Shown: positions 25,611 to 33,046 of the stretch, piece by piece
How positions within the stretch are numbered: position 1 is the first letter of the stretch
Layout: each line of letters begins with the position of its first letter
The notes under the pieces: model-generated
Databases searched by the model: none
What the model saw: the letters and a program-made list of their open reading frames with translations, nothing else
What the model was told of the DNA's origin: nothing
Program-made: the position numbers and the translations under genes
Origin: an uncultured Ruminococcus sp.
GTDB taxonomy: Bacteria > Bacillota > Clostridia > Oscillospirales > Ruminococcaceae
DNA length: 59,282 nucleotides
Assembly (NCBI GenBank): GCA_902780505.1
Contig: CACZFN010000023.1
Coordinates: 1 to 59,282 of the forward strand
Direction of reading: 5' to 3'

Positions 25611-26969
25611 ATGACAGAAAAGCTTTTCAGGCTTGGAGACCACGGCACTAATGTAAAAACAGAAATAATGGCGGGTATAACCACATTTATGACTATGGCA
25701 TATATCCTCGCCGTAAACCCGAATGTCCTTTCACAGGCGGGCATGGATCCTTCTGCGGTACTGCTTGCTACCTGTATTGCTTCGTTTATAGGTACTGTGT
25801 GTATGGGACTTATGGCAAACCTTCCCTTTGCGCTTTCGGCAGGTATGGGGCTTAACGCTTACCTTGCTTATACAGTCGTTCTGGGCTACGGCTATACATG
25901 GCAGACGGCTCTGCTTGCTGTGTTTATCGAAGGCGTTGTGTTTATAATCCTTTCACTTACCAAGGTCCGTGAGGCTATATTTGACTGTATACCGCTTGCA
26001 CTGAAAAAAGCCGTGTCAGTCGGTATCGGCTTGTTCATCTGCTTTATAGGTCTTCAAAACGCAGGGCTTGCAGTTGATTCCGCCACCCTTGTTTCACTGA
26101 TAGGTTTCAGGGACGATTTCTCTACTGCGGGCATATGTGCACTTCTTGCTGTAATAGGCACGCTCGGTATGGCTGTCCTTTATATAAAGAAAGTCCCCGG
26201 GGCTATCCTGATAGGTATTATCGGCACATGGGTACTCGGTATTATCTGTGAGCTTATCGGCATTTACAAGCCCGATGGCACGGCATACTTCTCACTTATA
26301 CCAAGCTTTTCAATGACGGATTTCTCCTCCCTCGGCAAGACCTTCGGCAAGTGTTTTGATGTCGATTTCAATGATGTTGGCATATTCAACTTTATAGTAG
26401 TGGTATTCTCCTTCCTGTTCGTTGACCTTTTTGATACTATCGGTACACTTATAGGTGTCAGCACAAAGGCGGGTATGCTTGATAAAGACGGCAAGCTCCC
26501 CGGTATAAAGCCGGCACTTATGGCAGATGCCGTCGCTACTACAGCGGGTGCTGTCCTCGGCACATCGACCACCACGACTTTCGTCGAATCCGCAGCAGGT
26601 GTCGGCGCAGGCGGCAGAACCGGCCTTACCGCTATAACCACGGCTTTTCTGTTCCTTGCATCAACGCTGCTTGCACCTGTGTTCATTGCTATCCCGTCGT
26701 TTGCAACAGCACCGGCACTTATACTTGTGGGCTTCCTTATGTTTTCAACTATCACCGATATAAAGTTTGATGAAAAAAGCTTTGCATCAGCTATCCCCGC
26801 ATACCTGTGCATTATAGCTATGCCGCTTTTCTACAGCATATCAGAAGGTATCGCTTTAGGCGTTATATCCTATGTTGTAATAAACCTTGCCTGCGGCAAA
26901 CGTAAGGCTATAAACCCGCTTATGTATGTTCTTGCCGTACTTTTTGTGCTCAAATATATTTTCCTGTAA
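25611..26969 (+). CDS. NCS2-family purine permease (PbuG/PbuO, AzgA-type)
   Basis: 452 aa from ATG 25611 (AAAGGGG upstream). About 12 hydrophobic segments; AzgA-branch signatures include the opening KTEIMAGITTFMTMAYIL, SAGMGLNAYLAYTVV, and VDLFDTIGTLIGVS followed by TSTTTTFVESAAGVGAGGRTGL. It imports hypoxanthine, guanine or adenine by proton symport. Second gene of the salvage operon. Confidence 0.92.
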   Translation: MTEKLFRLGDHGTNVKTEIMAGITTFMTMAYILAVNPNVLSQAGMDPSAVLLATCIASFIGTVCMGLMANLPFALSAGMGLNAYLAYTVVLGYGYTWQTALLAVFIEGVVFIILSLTKVREAIFDCIPLALKKAVSVGIGLFICFIGLQNAGLAVDSATLVSLIGFRDDFSTAGICALLAVIGTLGMAVLYIKKVPGAILIGIIGTWVLGIICELIGIYKPDGTAYFSLIPSFSMTDFSSLGKTFGKCFDVDFNDVGIFNFIVVVFSFLFVDLFDTIGTLIGVSTKAGMLDKDGKLPGIKPALMADAVATTAGAVLGTSTTTTFVESAAGVGAGGRTGLTAITTAFLFLASTLLAPVFIAIPSFATAPALILVGFLMFSTITDIKFDEKSFASAIPAYLCIIAMPLFYSISEGIALGVISYVVINLACGKRKAINPLMYVLAVLFVLKYIFL

Positions 26970-26985
26970 GAAAAGGAGTTTTACA

Positions 26986-27546
26986 ATGACTTATACACTT
27001 AATGTTGCGGGTATCACCCGTGAGCTTCCCCTTTGCAAGGCAACAGACACACTTGATATTGCCGCTTTTATAATGTTTTCAGATGTTGAGCTGACTGTTA
27101 AATGCACAGAAGCACTCCTGGAAAAATGCCCCGCTTTTGATATCATCATAACAGCTGAATCAAAGGGCATACCCCTTGCCTATGAAGCCGCAAGGCAGTC
27201 CGGCAAAAACTATGTCGTAGCAAGAAAATCAACTAAGCTTTATATGACCGATCCGATATCAGTAAATGTAAAATCCATAACCACAGACAGGCTTCAGACA
27301 CTTTACCTGTCAAAAGAGGACGTTTCAAGGATAGAGGGCAGGCGTGTCCTTATACTTGATGATGTTATAAGTACAGGTGAATCACTTACTGCACTTGAAA
27401 AGCTTGTTGACGCTGCCGGCGGGAAGATAGCCGGCAAGGCCGCAGTTCTGGCAGAAGGCGAGGCAGCCGGCCGTGATGATATTATATTCCTCGAAAAACT
27501 GCCCGTATTTCCAAGGCAGGCGTTAAATGATCAAGAAAGGAAGTAA
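26986..27546 (+). CDS. Phosphoribosyltransferase-family protein (adenine PRTase-like)
   Basis: 186 aa from ATG 26986 (AAAGGAG). The PRPP loop LILDDVISTGES (about residue 125) and the segment ITAESKGIPLAYEAARQSGKNYVVARKS follow the adenine phosphoribosyltransferase type, but the protein has an unusual N-terminal part and a KLYMTDPISVNVKS segment before the loop. Such proteins are often annotated only as PRTase. Placed between the purine permease and upp, it probably salvages another base, such as adenine or xanthine. Confidence 0.8.
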   Translation: MTYTLNVAGITRELPLCKATDTLDIAAFIMFSDVELTVKCTEALLEKCPAFDIIITAESKGIPLAYEAARQSGKNYVVARKSTKLYMTDPISVNVKSITTDRLQTLYLSKEDVSRIEGRRVLILDDVISTGESLTALEKLVDAAGGKIAGKAAVLAEGEAAGRDDIIFLEKLPVFPRQALNDQERK

Positions 27547-27552
27547 CAGAAA

Positions 27553-28182
27553 ATGGGAACAGTTATGATGATCGACCACCCGCTTGTAAAGCATAAGATA
27601 TCACTTCTGCGTGATGAAAACACCGGCACAAGGGATTTCAGGATACTTGTTGAAGAAATAGCAATGCTTATGGGATATGAAGCACTTCGTGACCTGCCTA
27701 CCGAGGAAGTGACGGTAAAGTCGCCGATATGTGAGTCAAAACAGCCTGTGATCGCGGGCAAAAAGCTTGCGGTCGTGCCTATACTGCGTGCAGGTCTTGG
27801 TATGGTGAACGGTATACTTGCACTTGTGCCCTCGGCAAAGGTAGGGCATATCGGCCTTTACCGTGATGAAGTCACTCACGAGCCACACGAGTATTACTGT
27901 AAACTCCCTGAAAATATCGGCGAGCGCCTTGTTATCCTTCCAGATCCTATGCTTGCCACAGGCGGCTCTGCTATCCAGGCAGTGGATTTTATAAAGGCAA
28001 AGGGCTGTAAGAGCATAAAATTCATGTGCATCATCGCTGCCCCCGAAGGTCTTGAAAAACTAAAGACCGCCCACCCAGATATAGATATCTACGTAGGTTC
28101 TCTTGATGAACATTTGAACAAAAACGCCTATATCGTCCCCGGACTCGGCGACGCAGGCGACAGGATTTTCGGCACCAGATAA
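27553..28182 (+). CDS. upp: Uracil phosphoribosyltransferase
   Basis: 209 aa, family-typical length. [22 protein letters not shown] at the N-terminus, [11 protein letters not shown], the PRPP-binding [10 protein letters not shown] loop and the uracil-binding C-terminus [16 protein letters not shown] are all intact. It makes UMP from uracil and PRPP. Last gene of the four-gene salvage operon, 6 bp after the PRTase gene. Confidence 0.97.
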   Translation: MGTVMMIDHPLVKHKISLLRDENTGTRDFRILVEEIAMLMGYEALRDLPTEEVTVKSPICESKQPVIAGKKLAVVPILRAGLGMVNGILALVPSAKVGHIGLYRDEVTHEPHEYYCKLPENIGERLVILPDPMLATGGSAIQAVDFIKAKGCKSIKFMCIIAAPEGLEKLKTAHPDIDIYVGSLDEHLNKNAYIVPGLGDAGDRIFGTR

Positions 28183-28207
28183 AGCACAGGCTATCGTCAG
28201 CATAAAT

Positions 28208-28265
28208 AAAAGGCTCAGGCGTCTTATCGGAAAGCTTTCCGGGGTAAAACGCCTGAGCCTTTTTA
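28208..28265 (+). terminator. Terminator of the salvage operon
   Basis: Long stem: AAAAGGCTCAGGCG (28208-28221) pairs with CGCCTGAGCCTTTTT (28250-28265), with an inner GGAAAGCTTTCC hairpin. Effective in both directions. Confidence 0.92.
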
Positions 28266-28292
28266 TGGATACCAAAAACACCTTCGGCGTTT

Positions 28293-29123
28293 TCAGCTCT
28301 TTTTTCTAAGAAGGATAAACGCTGTAAGTGCCGCCGCGCAGATCATTCCCGCGCACACTATAATAGTTTGCAGACCACTTTCATCATTCTCAGCATCTGT
28401 GTTTTTCACCTGTTCTACCGAGGGCTGTGTATTCCCTGCACTGACAGGGCTGCCGCCTGCGGCATCGGCTGACTGTTGCTTAAAGCCTTCGCCCATAAGG
28501 GATATAAACTCATCTTTTGTGTATACTGTGCCGTTTTTGCTTGTAAGCTCACTGTCACCAAGTGTAAAGTACGGTATAACATACTCCTCACCGAAAGATT
28601 TGAATGCCGCAAGGTTCACACCTGCCGTACCGTCCTGATAAAGCCTTACGTCCGATACCTCGCGGGACTGCTGCAGCTTTTCATCAAGCTCTGTCCTGTC
28701 AAAATTAAACTTTGCACTGTCTTTGCTTCGTGAATCATCATAGATAAAGCTGTCAGTCACAGAAAAGCTGCCGTTTTCATCAGGTGAAAGGTATATCTCA
28801 CCCGTGTTTTTGCCATTGTCAAAGGAAACGATGTAAAACGGCTTGTCGCTGTCAAGTGCTGCATTAAGATCGCCGCCTTCGATAAACTCCTCAAAATCAA
28901 GCCCGTAGACTTCATTAGCAGTATCTATATCATAACCCTCAAAAACAAATCCCTTGTCAAGCACGCCTTTTTTGCTTTCAAGTGAGCCCTCTATCGCCGC
29001 ATTGAGCTGTGCTTTTGTGTCCTCGCCGACTTCGGGCACTGCACTTTTTGCAGCAGCACCTATAATACTTGTACAGCCCACCATAAATGAAGCAAGTACA
29101 CCTGCTATTATTCTTCGTTTCAT
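28293..29123 (-). CDS. Cell-surface protein with signal peptide and C-terminal membrane anchor, unknown function
   Basis: 276 aa. N-terminal hydrophobic signal (about 5-24) containing VGC, which could be a lipobox; an extracytoplasmic acidic domain with beta-strand repeats; a Ser/Gly/Pro/Gln linker (about 212-242); and a C-terminal membrane helix (about 250-270) ending LLRKKS. No LPXTG motif. No family is recognised. Monocistronic with its own promoter. Confidence 0.75.
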   Translation of the reverse strand: MKRRIIAGVLASFMVGCTSIIGAAAKSAVPEVGEDTKAQLNAAIEGSLESKKGVLDKGFVFEGYDIDTANEVYGLDFEEFIEGGDLNAALDSDKPFYIVSFDNGKNTGEIYLSPDENGSFSVTDSFIYDDSRSKDSAKFNFDRTELDEKLQQSREVSDVRLYQDGTAGVNLAAFKSFGEEYVIPYFTLGDSELTSKNGTVYTKDEFISLMGEGFKQQSADAAGGSPVSAGNTQPSVEQVKNTDAENDESGLQTIIVCAGMICAAALTAFILLRKKS

Positions 29124-29168
29124 AGTATCAGCCTCCTGTTTACAATACAGTTACCATATGCTAACTAT

Positions 29169-29197
29169 ATTGTACCACTTTTTATAACACCTGTCAA
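29169..29197 (-). promoter_or_regulatory. Promoter of the surface protein gene
   Basis: Minus strand: TTGACA (29192-29197), 17 bp, TACAAT (29169-29174). Confidence 0.8.
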
Positions 29198-29248
29198 TAT
29201 ACGTTTTTCACAAACGCTCTGCCCGCTTTATAACAATTTACATAAAAG

Positions 29249-29460
29249 CACCCCCGCAAATACGGGTGTGTGTATAAAAGAACTTACGTGTTTTACTGGG
29301 GGAAACCCTTCCCGAAAAAGGGTTCTCCCCCATGCCCCTTTCCTAAAACTTTTGACCTGTTATTTCATAAAGGGCGTAATGCCCTTTATAAAAAATAAAT
29401 TAGAAGTCTTTGGAAGGGGGTTCGGGGGATGAACCTCCATTAAGGAAGAATGTCGAACCG
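29249..29460. repeat. Hairpin-rich intergenic segment at the left edge of the replicon region
   Basis: Three foldback units with no gene: ACCC..GGGT (29249-29271), GGGGGAAACCCTTCCCG/AAAGGGTTCTCCCCC (about 29299-29332) and ATAAAGGGC/GCCCTTTAT (about 29369-29391) followed by A/T. G-rich GGAAGGGGGTTCGGGGG (about 29411-29427) is complementary to the earlier CCCCTTTCC. It resembles an intergenic repeat; it also marks the change to AT-rich plasmid-type sequence. Confidence 0.5.
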
Positions 29461-29472
29461 ACCACTATATCA

Positions 29473-30180
29473 TTATAAATCGGCTGTGCCTTCGGGTGCA
29501 GCCGTTGATTGTTTGTTGTTTACAAAATAATTATAGATATCTTCCGGTGTAATATCATTCGTAATAGGTTCATTGTTTTCATCTTTTTTAAACACTAATG
29601 TTGATTTTAAATCAGGGTACTCGTTAGCATCATATCCTGTTTTCAACACAGCAAAGAGATATCTTGACAATTCAATTACATTAAACTCACTGTTATATAA
29701 TGCTATTAACCAAACTATGTTTAAGTCACCACTATTGTGAACAATGAATTCCCTATGGTCAATTTTTAGAATTGTTTTTAAACGTGCTAAATACTCATTC
29801 CTTTGCATAATATCATATGCTCTTTTGACCAAAACAATATTATCCACTAAAGCATATAGTGCTTTCTGAATATTTCTTGACCTAAAATCCTGATTGTTTT
29901 TATCGTATTGGAGAAATACACCTGATCGTATTGCTCCTTTTGTCATTTCTGAATTTAATCGATCTATATGCATACAACTTTTAATGATAAAGAGGTATGC
30001 ACCTAAAGAATCTTTTTTGCTTACGGTAAAATCAGTATCAATTTTATCAGGAAAAGCTTTGTAGTAGTTACTTGCCAAAGCATAAAATGGATATATTTTT
30101 CCATCTGTCTTTTGTGTAAGGTGAGCTAAATTATGCGAAATTTCTTGTACAACTATCTCGTCCCATCGCTTATACGACAA
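29473..30180 (-). pseudogene. Unrecognised protein, apparently missing its 5' end
   Basis: The longest open stretch starts at a TTG (30180) with no ribosome site. The same frame stays open a further ~110 bp upstream, past the parB stop, until a TGA inside parB, without an ATG. The protein (235 aa from TTG) is helical and charged, with low GC and AT-rich codons unlike the metabolic genes around. No domain is recognised. The likeliest reading is that a deletion or insertion joined the 3' part of this gene to the 5' part of parB. Confidence 0.5.
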
Positions 30181-30278
30181 ATCAGTATGAATATTCAGTT
30201 CTGTTTTAAGTACGGTTATAATATCTTCAAACGAATAAAATGTATTTATCCAATTATTCGTAGGAAGATCTGCGTTAC

Positions 30279-30647
30279 CTATAACCGCATCCTTAAAGCT
30301 TCTTTGTCATTAAAGTCACAAACTCGGCAAAGGATAGTTTTATATCCCAGCCGCTGAAGTGCAATGTATCTCTTATGACCTGAAAGCAACTCGTATTTGC
30401 CACTGTCAAGCTCTCTGACAGTGGCAGGCGTAAGCTGTCCCATGCTTTTGATAGACTCTGTAAGCCTGTTCAGTTCGTCCTCGTCAATGTTAAAAGGCTG
30501 TGCAACGTTATTGTCGCTATAAAACTCTATTTCCGTGAGCGGTATCTCCGCATTATCTTTGACTATTCTGCTTTCCTCAATAACAGTATCTTCTGTCAGA
30601 GCTTTTGTACGGCTCTGAGATGTTGCTAGTATCTTATCAAATTTCAT
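30279..30647 (-). pseudogene. ParB-family partition protein, truncated after the N-terminal domain
   Basis: 122 aa from ATG 30647 (AAAGGGTG upstream). It contains the ParB/Sulfiredoxin-like N-domain: PLTEIEFYSDN near residue 37, then NIDEDELNRLTESIKSMGQLTPATVR and the box II YELLSGHKRYIALQRLG. The reading frame stops right after EALRMRL, where ParB proteins continue with LADTNLNQRE and a helix-turn-helix. The DNA-binding and dimerisation parts are therefore missing. Four bp after parA. Confidence 0.75.
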
Positions 30648-30651
30648 ATGC

Positions 30652-31440
30652 TCACACCCTTTCCTCAATTTCTGCTGCAAGTTCCTTGTACTGGGCTGAC
30701 ACCCTATTACGCTGTGCTGAACTCAGCACCACAGCTTTTTCTTTCATAGGTGACTCAGCTACAGCCGACATTTGCTCTATGTATGTTTTGAATACCAACT
30801 CACCATAGGTATTGTCAATCATTTCTTTTGTATTTTTGCAGATATTAGTTCTGCCGTACATTGTTGTAACAATTCCAAGAATGCTAAGGCTGTCATTCAG
30901 TTCTTCCTGAATTTCCTTGACCTGAAGTATCAAATTTTGCAAAGCCCCAAAAGACATAGGCGAAGCCTGACAAGGTATAAGCACATGGTCTGCGGCAGTC
31001 AGAGCATTGTCAAGCATAACATTTAGACTTGCAAGGCAATCAATTATAACGTAGTCATAGTTCTCTATGATTTCCTTGCCCTTTGCAAACGCTCTTTTCA
31101 ACACTGTTTCCTTAGACCTTACCGAAATGAGGTCTTTCTCAAGCTTGTTCATTGCGTTAAGCTCTGAGGGTATGAAGTCGATTTTGTTGACATCATTATG
31201 TACGATATAATCTGAGATATTGCAATCACGCTTGTTGATAACGTTATACATCAGTCCTGCAATATTCTTTTCAGCCGCATAACAGCCAAAGAACTGTGAC
31301 AGTGACTCCTGTGGGTCAAAGTCGATAATCAGGACCTTGCGTCCCCTGATAGCAAGTGCAACACCTGTGTTGATAGCTGTGGTAGTCTTTGCAACTCCAC
31401 CCTTCTGATTAGCTACTGCAATAATTTTTGTGTTCTTCAT
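30652..31440 (-). CDS. parA: ParA-family partition ATPase
   Basis: 262 aa. Deviant Walker A KGGVAKTTT (13-21), Walker A' IDFDPQ (about 39-44) and Walker B YVIIDCLASL (about 129-138) define a ParA/Soj-type ATPase. The sequence is short, without an N-terminal DNA-binding domain, so it is the type Ib/Soj form. It segregates plasmids with a ParB partner. Upstream lie the structured leader (31486-31553) and the iteron array. Ribosome site AAAGGA. Confidence 0.92.
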   Translation of the reverse strand: MKNTKIIAVANQKGGVAKTTTAINTGVALAIRGRKVLIIDFDPQESLSQFFGCYAAEKNIAGLMYNVINKRDCNISDYIVHNDVNKIDFIPSELNAMNKLEKDLISVRSKETVLKRAFAKGKEIIENYDYVIIDCLASLNVMLDNALTAADHVLIPCQASPMSFGALQNLILQVKEIQEELNDSLSILGIVTTMYGRTNICKNTKEMIDNTYGELVFKTYIEQMSAVAESPMKEKAVVLSSAQRNRVSAQYKELAAEIEERV

Positions 31441-31485
31441 TTTAACATCGTCCTTTCAGATATCTTGTGTTCTTCATAATAATCT

Positions 31486-31553
31486 AAAAAAGCATAGAAA
31501 AGGCAGATGAAGAACACTAAATCTGCCTGTCAGGGAGCTACCCTGTTCTATGC
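31486..31553 (-). ncRNA. Three-way-junction leader RNA / terminator-attenuator upstream of parA
   Basis: An outer 8-bp stem GCATAGAA/TTCTATGC (31492-31499 with 31546-31553) encloses two hairpins: AGGCAGAT/ATCTGCCT (31501-31508 with 31521-31528) and CAGGG/CCCTG (31531-31535 with 31541-31545). On the minus strand it is followed by TTTTTT (31486-31491), as in an intrinsic terminator. The 12-nt loop of the larger hairpin is complementary over about 11 nt to 31466-31478, just before parA, so an alternative fold exists. Likely a regulatory leader or counter-transcript controlling parA expression or copy number. Confidence 0.6.
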
Positions 31554-31556
31554 CAT

Positions 31557-31574
31557 GATGATGAAAACATCATC
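31557..31574. promoter_or_regulatory. Palindrome GATGATG-AAAA-CATCATC, possible parS or ParA operator
   Basis: Perfect 7-bp arms with a 4-bp centre, followed by further ATCATC words to 31585. It is located just upstream of the parA leader, the usual place for a partition operator. Confidence 0.4.
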
Positions 31575-31635
31575 AAAATCATCACCGACAAGCTGTTAGT
31601 GACAATTTTCATGTTGCTTTTTTCAGCGATCCGCT

Positions 31636-31690
31636 ACTTATATACTTTAAGATACTTTAATTACTTTAATTACTTATATATACTTAGGGA
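31636..31690. other. AT-rich segment, candidate DNA unwinding element
   Basis: Repeated ACTTTAA/TTACTTTAATTACTT words and TATATACTTA form a strongly AT-rich tract beside the iterons, as in iteron-controlled plasmid origins. Confidence 0.55.
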
Positions 31691-31732
31691 GGTCGCAAAC
31701 AGCGTAGATACGCCATTTCAAGCGTTTAAAAA

Positions 31733-32050
31733 CCACTTTTTCCTAACGCAGCGACCACTTTTTCCTAACCAATCGACCACCTTTTCCTAACCAAAAGCCA
31801 CTTTTTCCTAACGAAAAACCACCTTTTCCTAACGTAGCGACCACTTTTTCCTAACTTTCAACACACTTTCATGTTTTAGAGCCACTTTTTCCTAACTTTC
31901 AACAATTCAGAGCAGAAAAATCTGTTTTTTGTCTGTGTAAAGACCACCTTTTCCTAACGAAAAACCACCTTTCCCTAACTTTCAACACACTTTCGTGTTT
32001 TAGAGCCACTTTTTCCTAACTTTAAAAACCACCTCGTTAGGAAAAGGTGG
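31733..32050. repeat. Iteron array of a plasmid-type origin (15-bp CCACYTTTTCCTAAC)
   Basis: Ten direct copies start at 31733, 31755, 31777, 31798, 31819, 31841, 31882, 31944, 31965 (variant CCACCTTTCCCTAAC) and 32006. The first six are spaced 21-22 bp, two helical turns. One inverted copy, GTTAGGAAAAGGTGG, lies at 32036-32050 beside the rep stop codon. A longer block, TTTCAACACACTTTCRTGTTTTAGAG, is also duplicated (about 31857 and 31980). The array lies directly downstream of the rep gene; it is the expected Rep binding region. Confidence 0.9.
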
Positions 32051-32053
32051 TTT

Positions 32054-32866
32054 TTAAATCGGGGCGTCAGGTTCAGCCCAACTTTCATTCCATTCTGTGG
32101 TTGTTGTGATAATATCATAGTAATCATCACACGGCAGAAAACATTCGCTTCTGCCGAGAAGAATGAATGAAACTCCCTCAACGGCTCTTCCATTCTTGTG
32201 ATACTTGGCTGTCAGCGTGAACTCTGATGTATCAGAGTTGTTGATTTCAATAATAGCCTTGCTAAGACACTTATCCTTGAATTGGCTGAATTTTAACAGC
32301 TTATCCTCACAGCCCATAAGCTGTCTGAGCTGTTCAATCGAGTACTCAAACTTGTGTTTACTGCTTGAAAAGAAACTCGCTTTGAAGTCGGAAAGCAATA
32401 TCTCATATAGCCTGATGACATAGACAGATTTGAAATTCAGGATACTGCCTATCTCATACTGCGTATAGAATCCTTTTTGTTGCAAAACAAAAGGCTTAAC
32501 GTCATCGTTAAGCCTGATCGTAAGTATTCCATTGTTGCATGAGCAGGAAGAAATAAGGTTGATTTTTAACCAATTTTCACGATTTCCCTTGCCACCTGTA
32601 TTGATCTTGATAAAAGCCTGCATAAGCTTATCCGTAAGCTCATTGATATCACCATACATGGACTTAGGTTTCATTCCGAGATACTCCGCAAGGTCCGTTA
32701 TCTTGCAAGTGTATGTTTCCAATCCCATATCTGAGGGCTTTATTTGCGAAATTAATAACCGAAAAATCTTATGCTGCCACAATGTCAGCATATCCTGCTT
32801 GCCCTTGACCATGCTGTTTGACATGACTATTTTGAAGTCCTTATTCAAAACCAACGCATTGCCCAT
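32054..32866 (-). CDS. Rep_3-family (RepB-type) plasmid replication initiator
   Basis: 270 aa. Two winged-helix repeats: the first (about 10-130) opens with LVLNKDFKIVMSNSMV and includes LTLWQHKIFRLLISQI and LAEYLGMKPKSMYGDINELTDKLM; the second (about 140-240) includes IGSILNFKSVYVIRLYEILL and YSIEQLRQLMGCEDKL with FKDKCLSKAIIEIN. This is the initiator type that binds iterons. The gene looks intact, with ribosome site GGGGGAG. Together with the iterons, the AT-rich region and parA it forms a complete replication module. Confidence 0.92.
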   Translation of the reverse strand: MGNALVLNKDFKIVMSNSMVKGKQDMLTLWQHKIFRLLISQIKPSDMGLETYTCKITDLAEYLGMKPKSMYGDINELTDKLMQAFIKINTGGKGNRENWLKINLISSCSCNNGILTIRLNDDVKPFVLQQKGFYTQYEIGSILNFKSVYVIRLYEILLSDFKASFFSSSKHKFEYSIEQLRQLMGCEDKLLKFSQFKDKCLSKAIIEINNSDTSEFTLTAKYHKNGRAVEGVSFILLGRSECFLPCDDYYDIITTTTEWNESWAEPDAPI

Positions 32867-32902
32867 GATTTCTCTCCCCCTTTGTCATTTATTTCTTCAA
32901 AA

Positions 32903-32935
32903 GACTTGAGTGTTCAAGTCCCGTTTGCCGCACCA
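32903..32935 (+). other. tRNA-3'-end-like sequence, possible attachment-site remnant
   Basis: TTCAAGTCCCGTTTGCCGCACCA (32913-32935) looks like the T-loop to CCA end of a tRNA gene, but no cloverleaf can be built from the sequence upstream. It also forms a small hairpin (GACTTGA/TCAAGTC, 32903-32920), so chance is possible. Integrating elements often leave such tRNA 3' copies. Confidence 0.3.
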
Positions 32936-32945
32936 AGTTGGAAAG

Positions 32946-33033
32946 CTTGCAAATCCTTTATTTACGAGGGTTTGCGAGTTTTTTTTACAATAAAAACAGC
33001 TTCCGAACAGCCACTGACAACTGCTCGGAAGCT
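32946..33033. terminator. Two facing terminators between rep and the MATE gene
   Basis: Plus-strand hairpin TTGCAAATCC/GGGTTTGCGA (about 32947-32976) followed by eight T. For the minus-strand array ending with the MATE gene, stem AGCTTCCGA/TCGGAAGCT (32998-33006 with 33025-33033) is followed on the minus strand by GTTTTTATTG. Confidence 0.75.
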
Positions 33034-33046
33034 AATGCTTTACCTA

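Noticed and set aside
31599-31790. Small plus-strand frame across the AT-rich tract and first iterons
   Set aside because: Its sequence is made of the AT repeats and iterons; no start signal.
31733-32050. A CRISPR array
   Set aside because: The 15-bp repeats have very short, irregular and partly repeated spacers, no cas genes are nearby, and they adjoin a Rep_3 initiator; iterons explain them.
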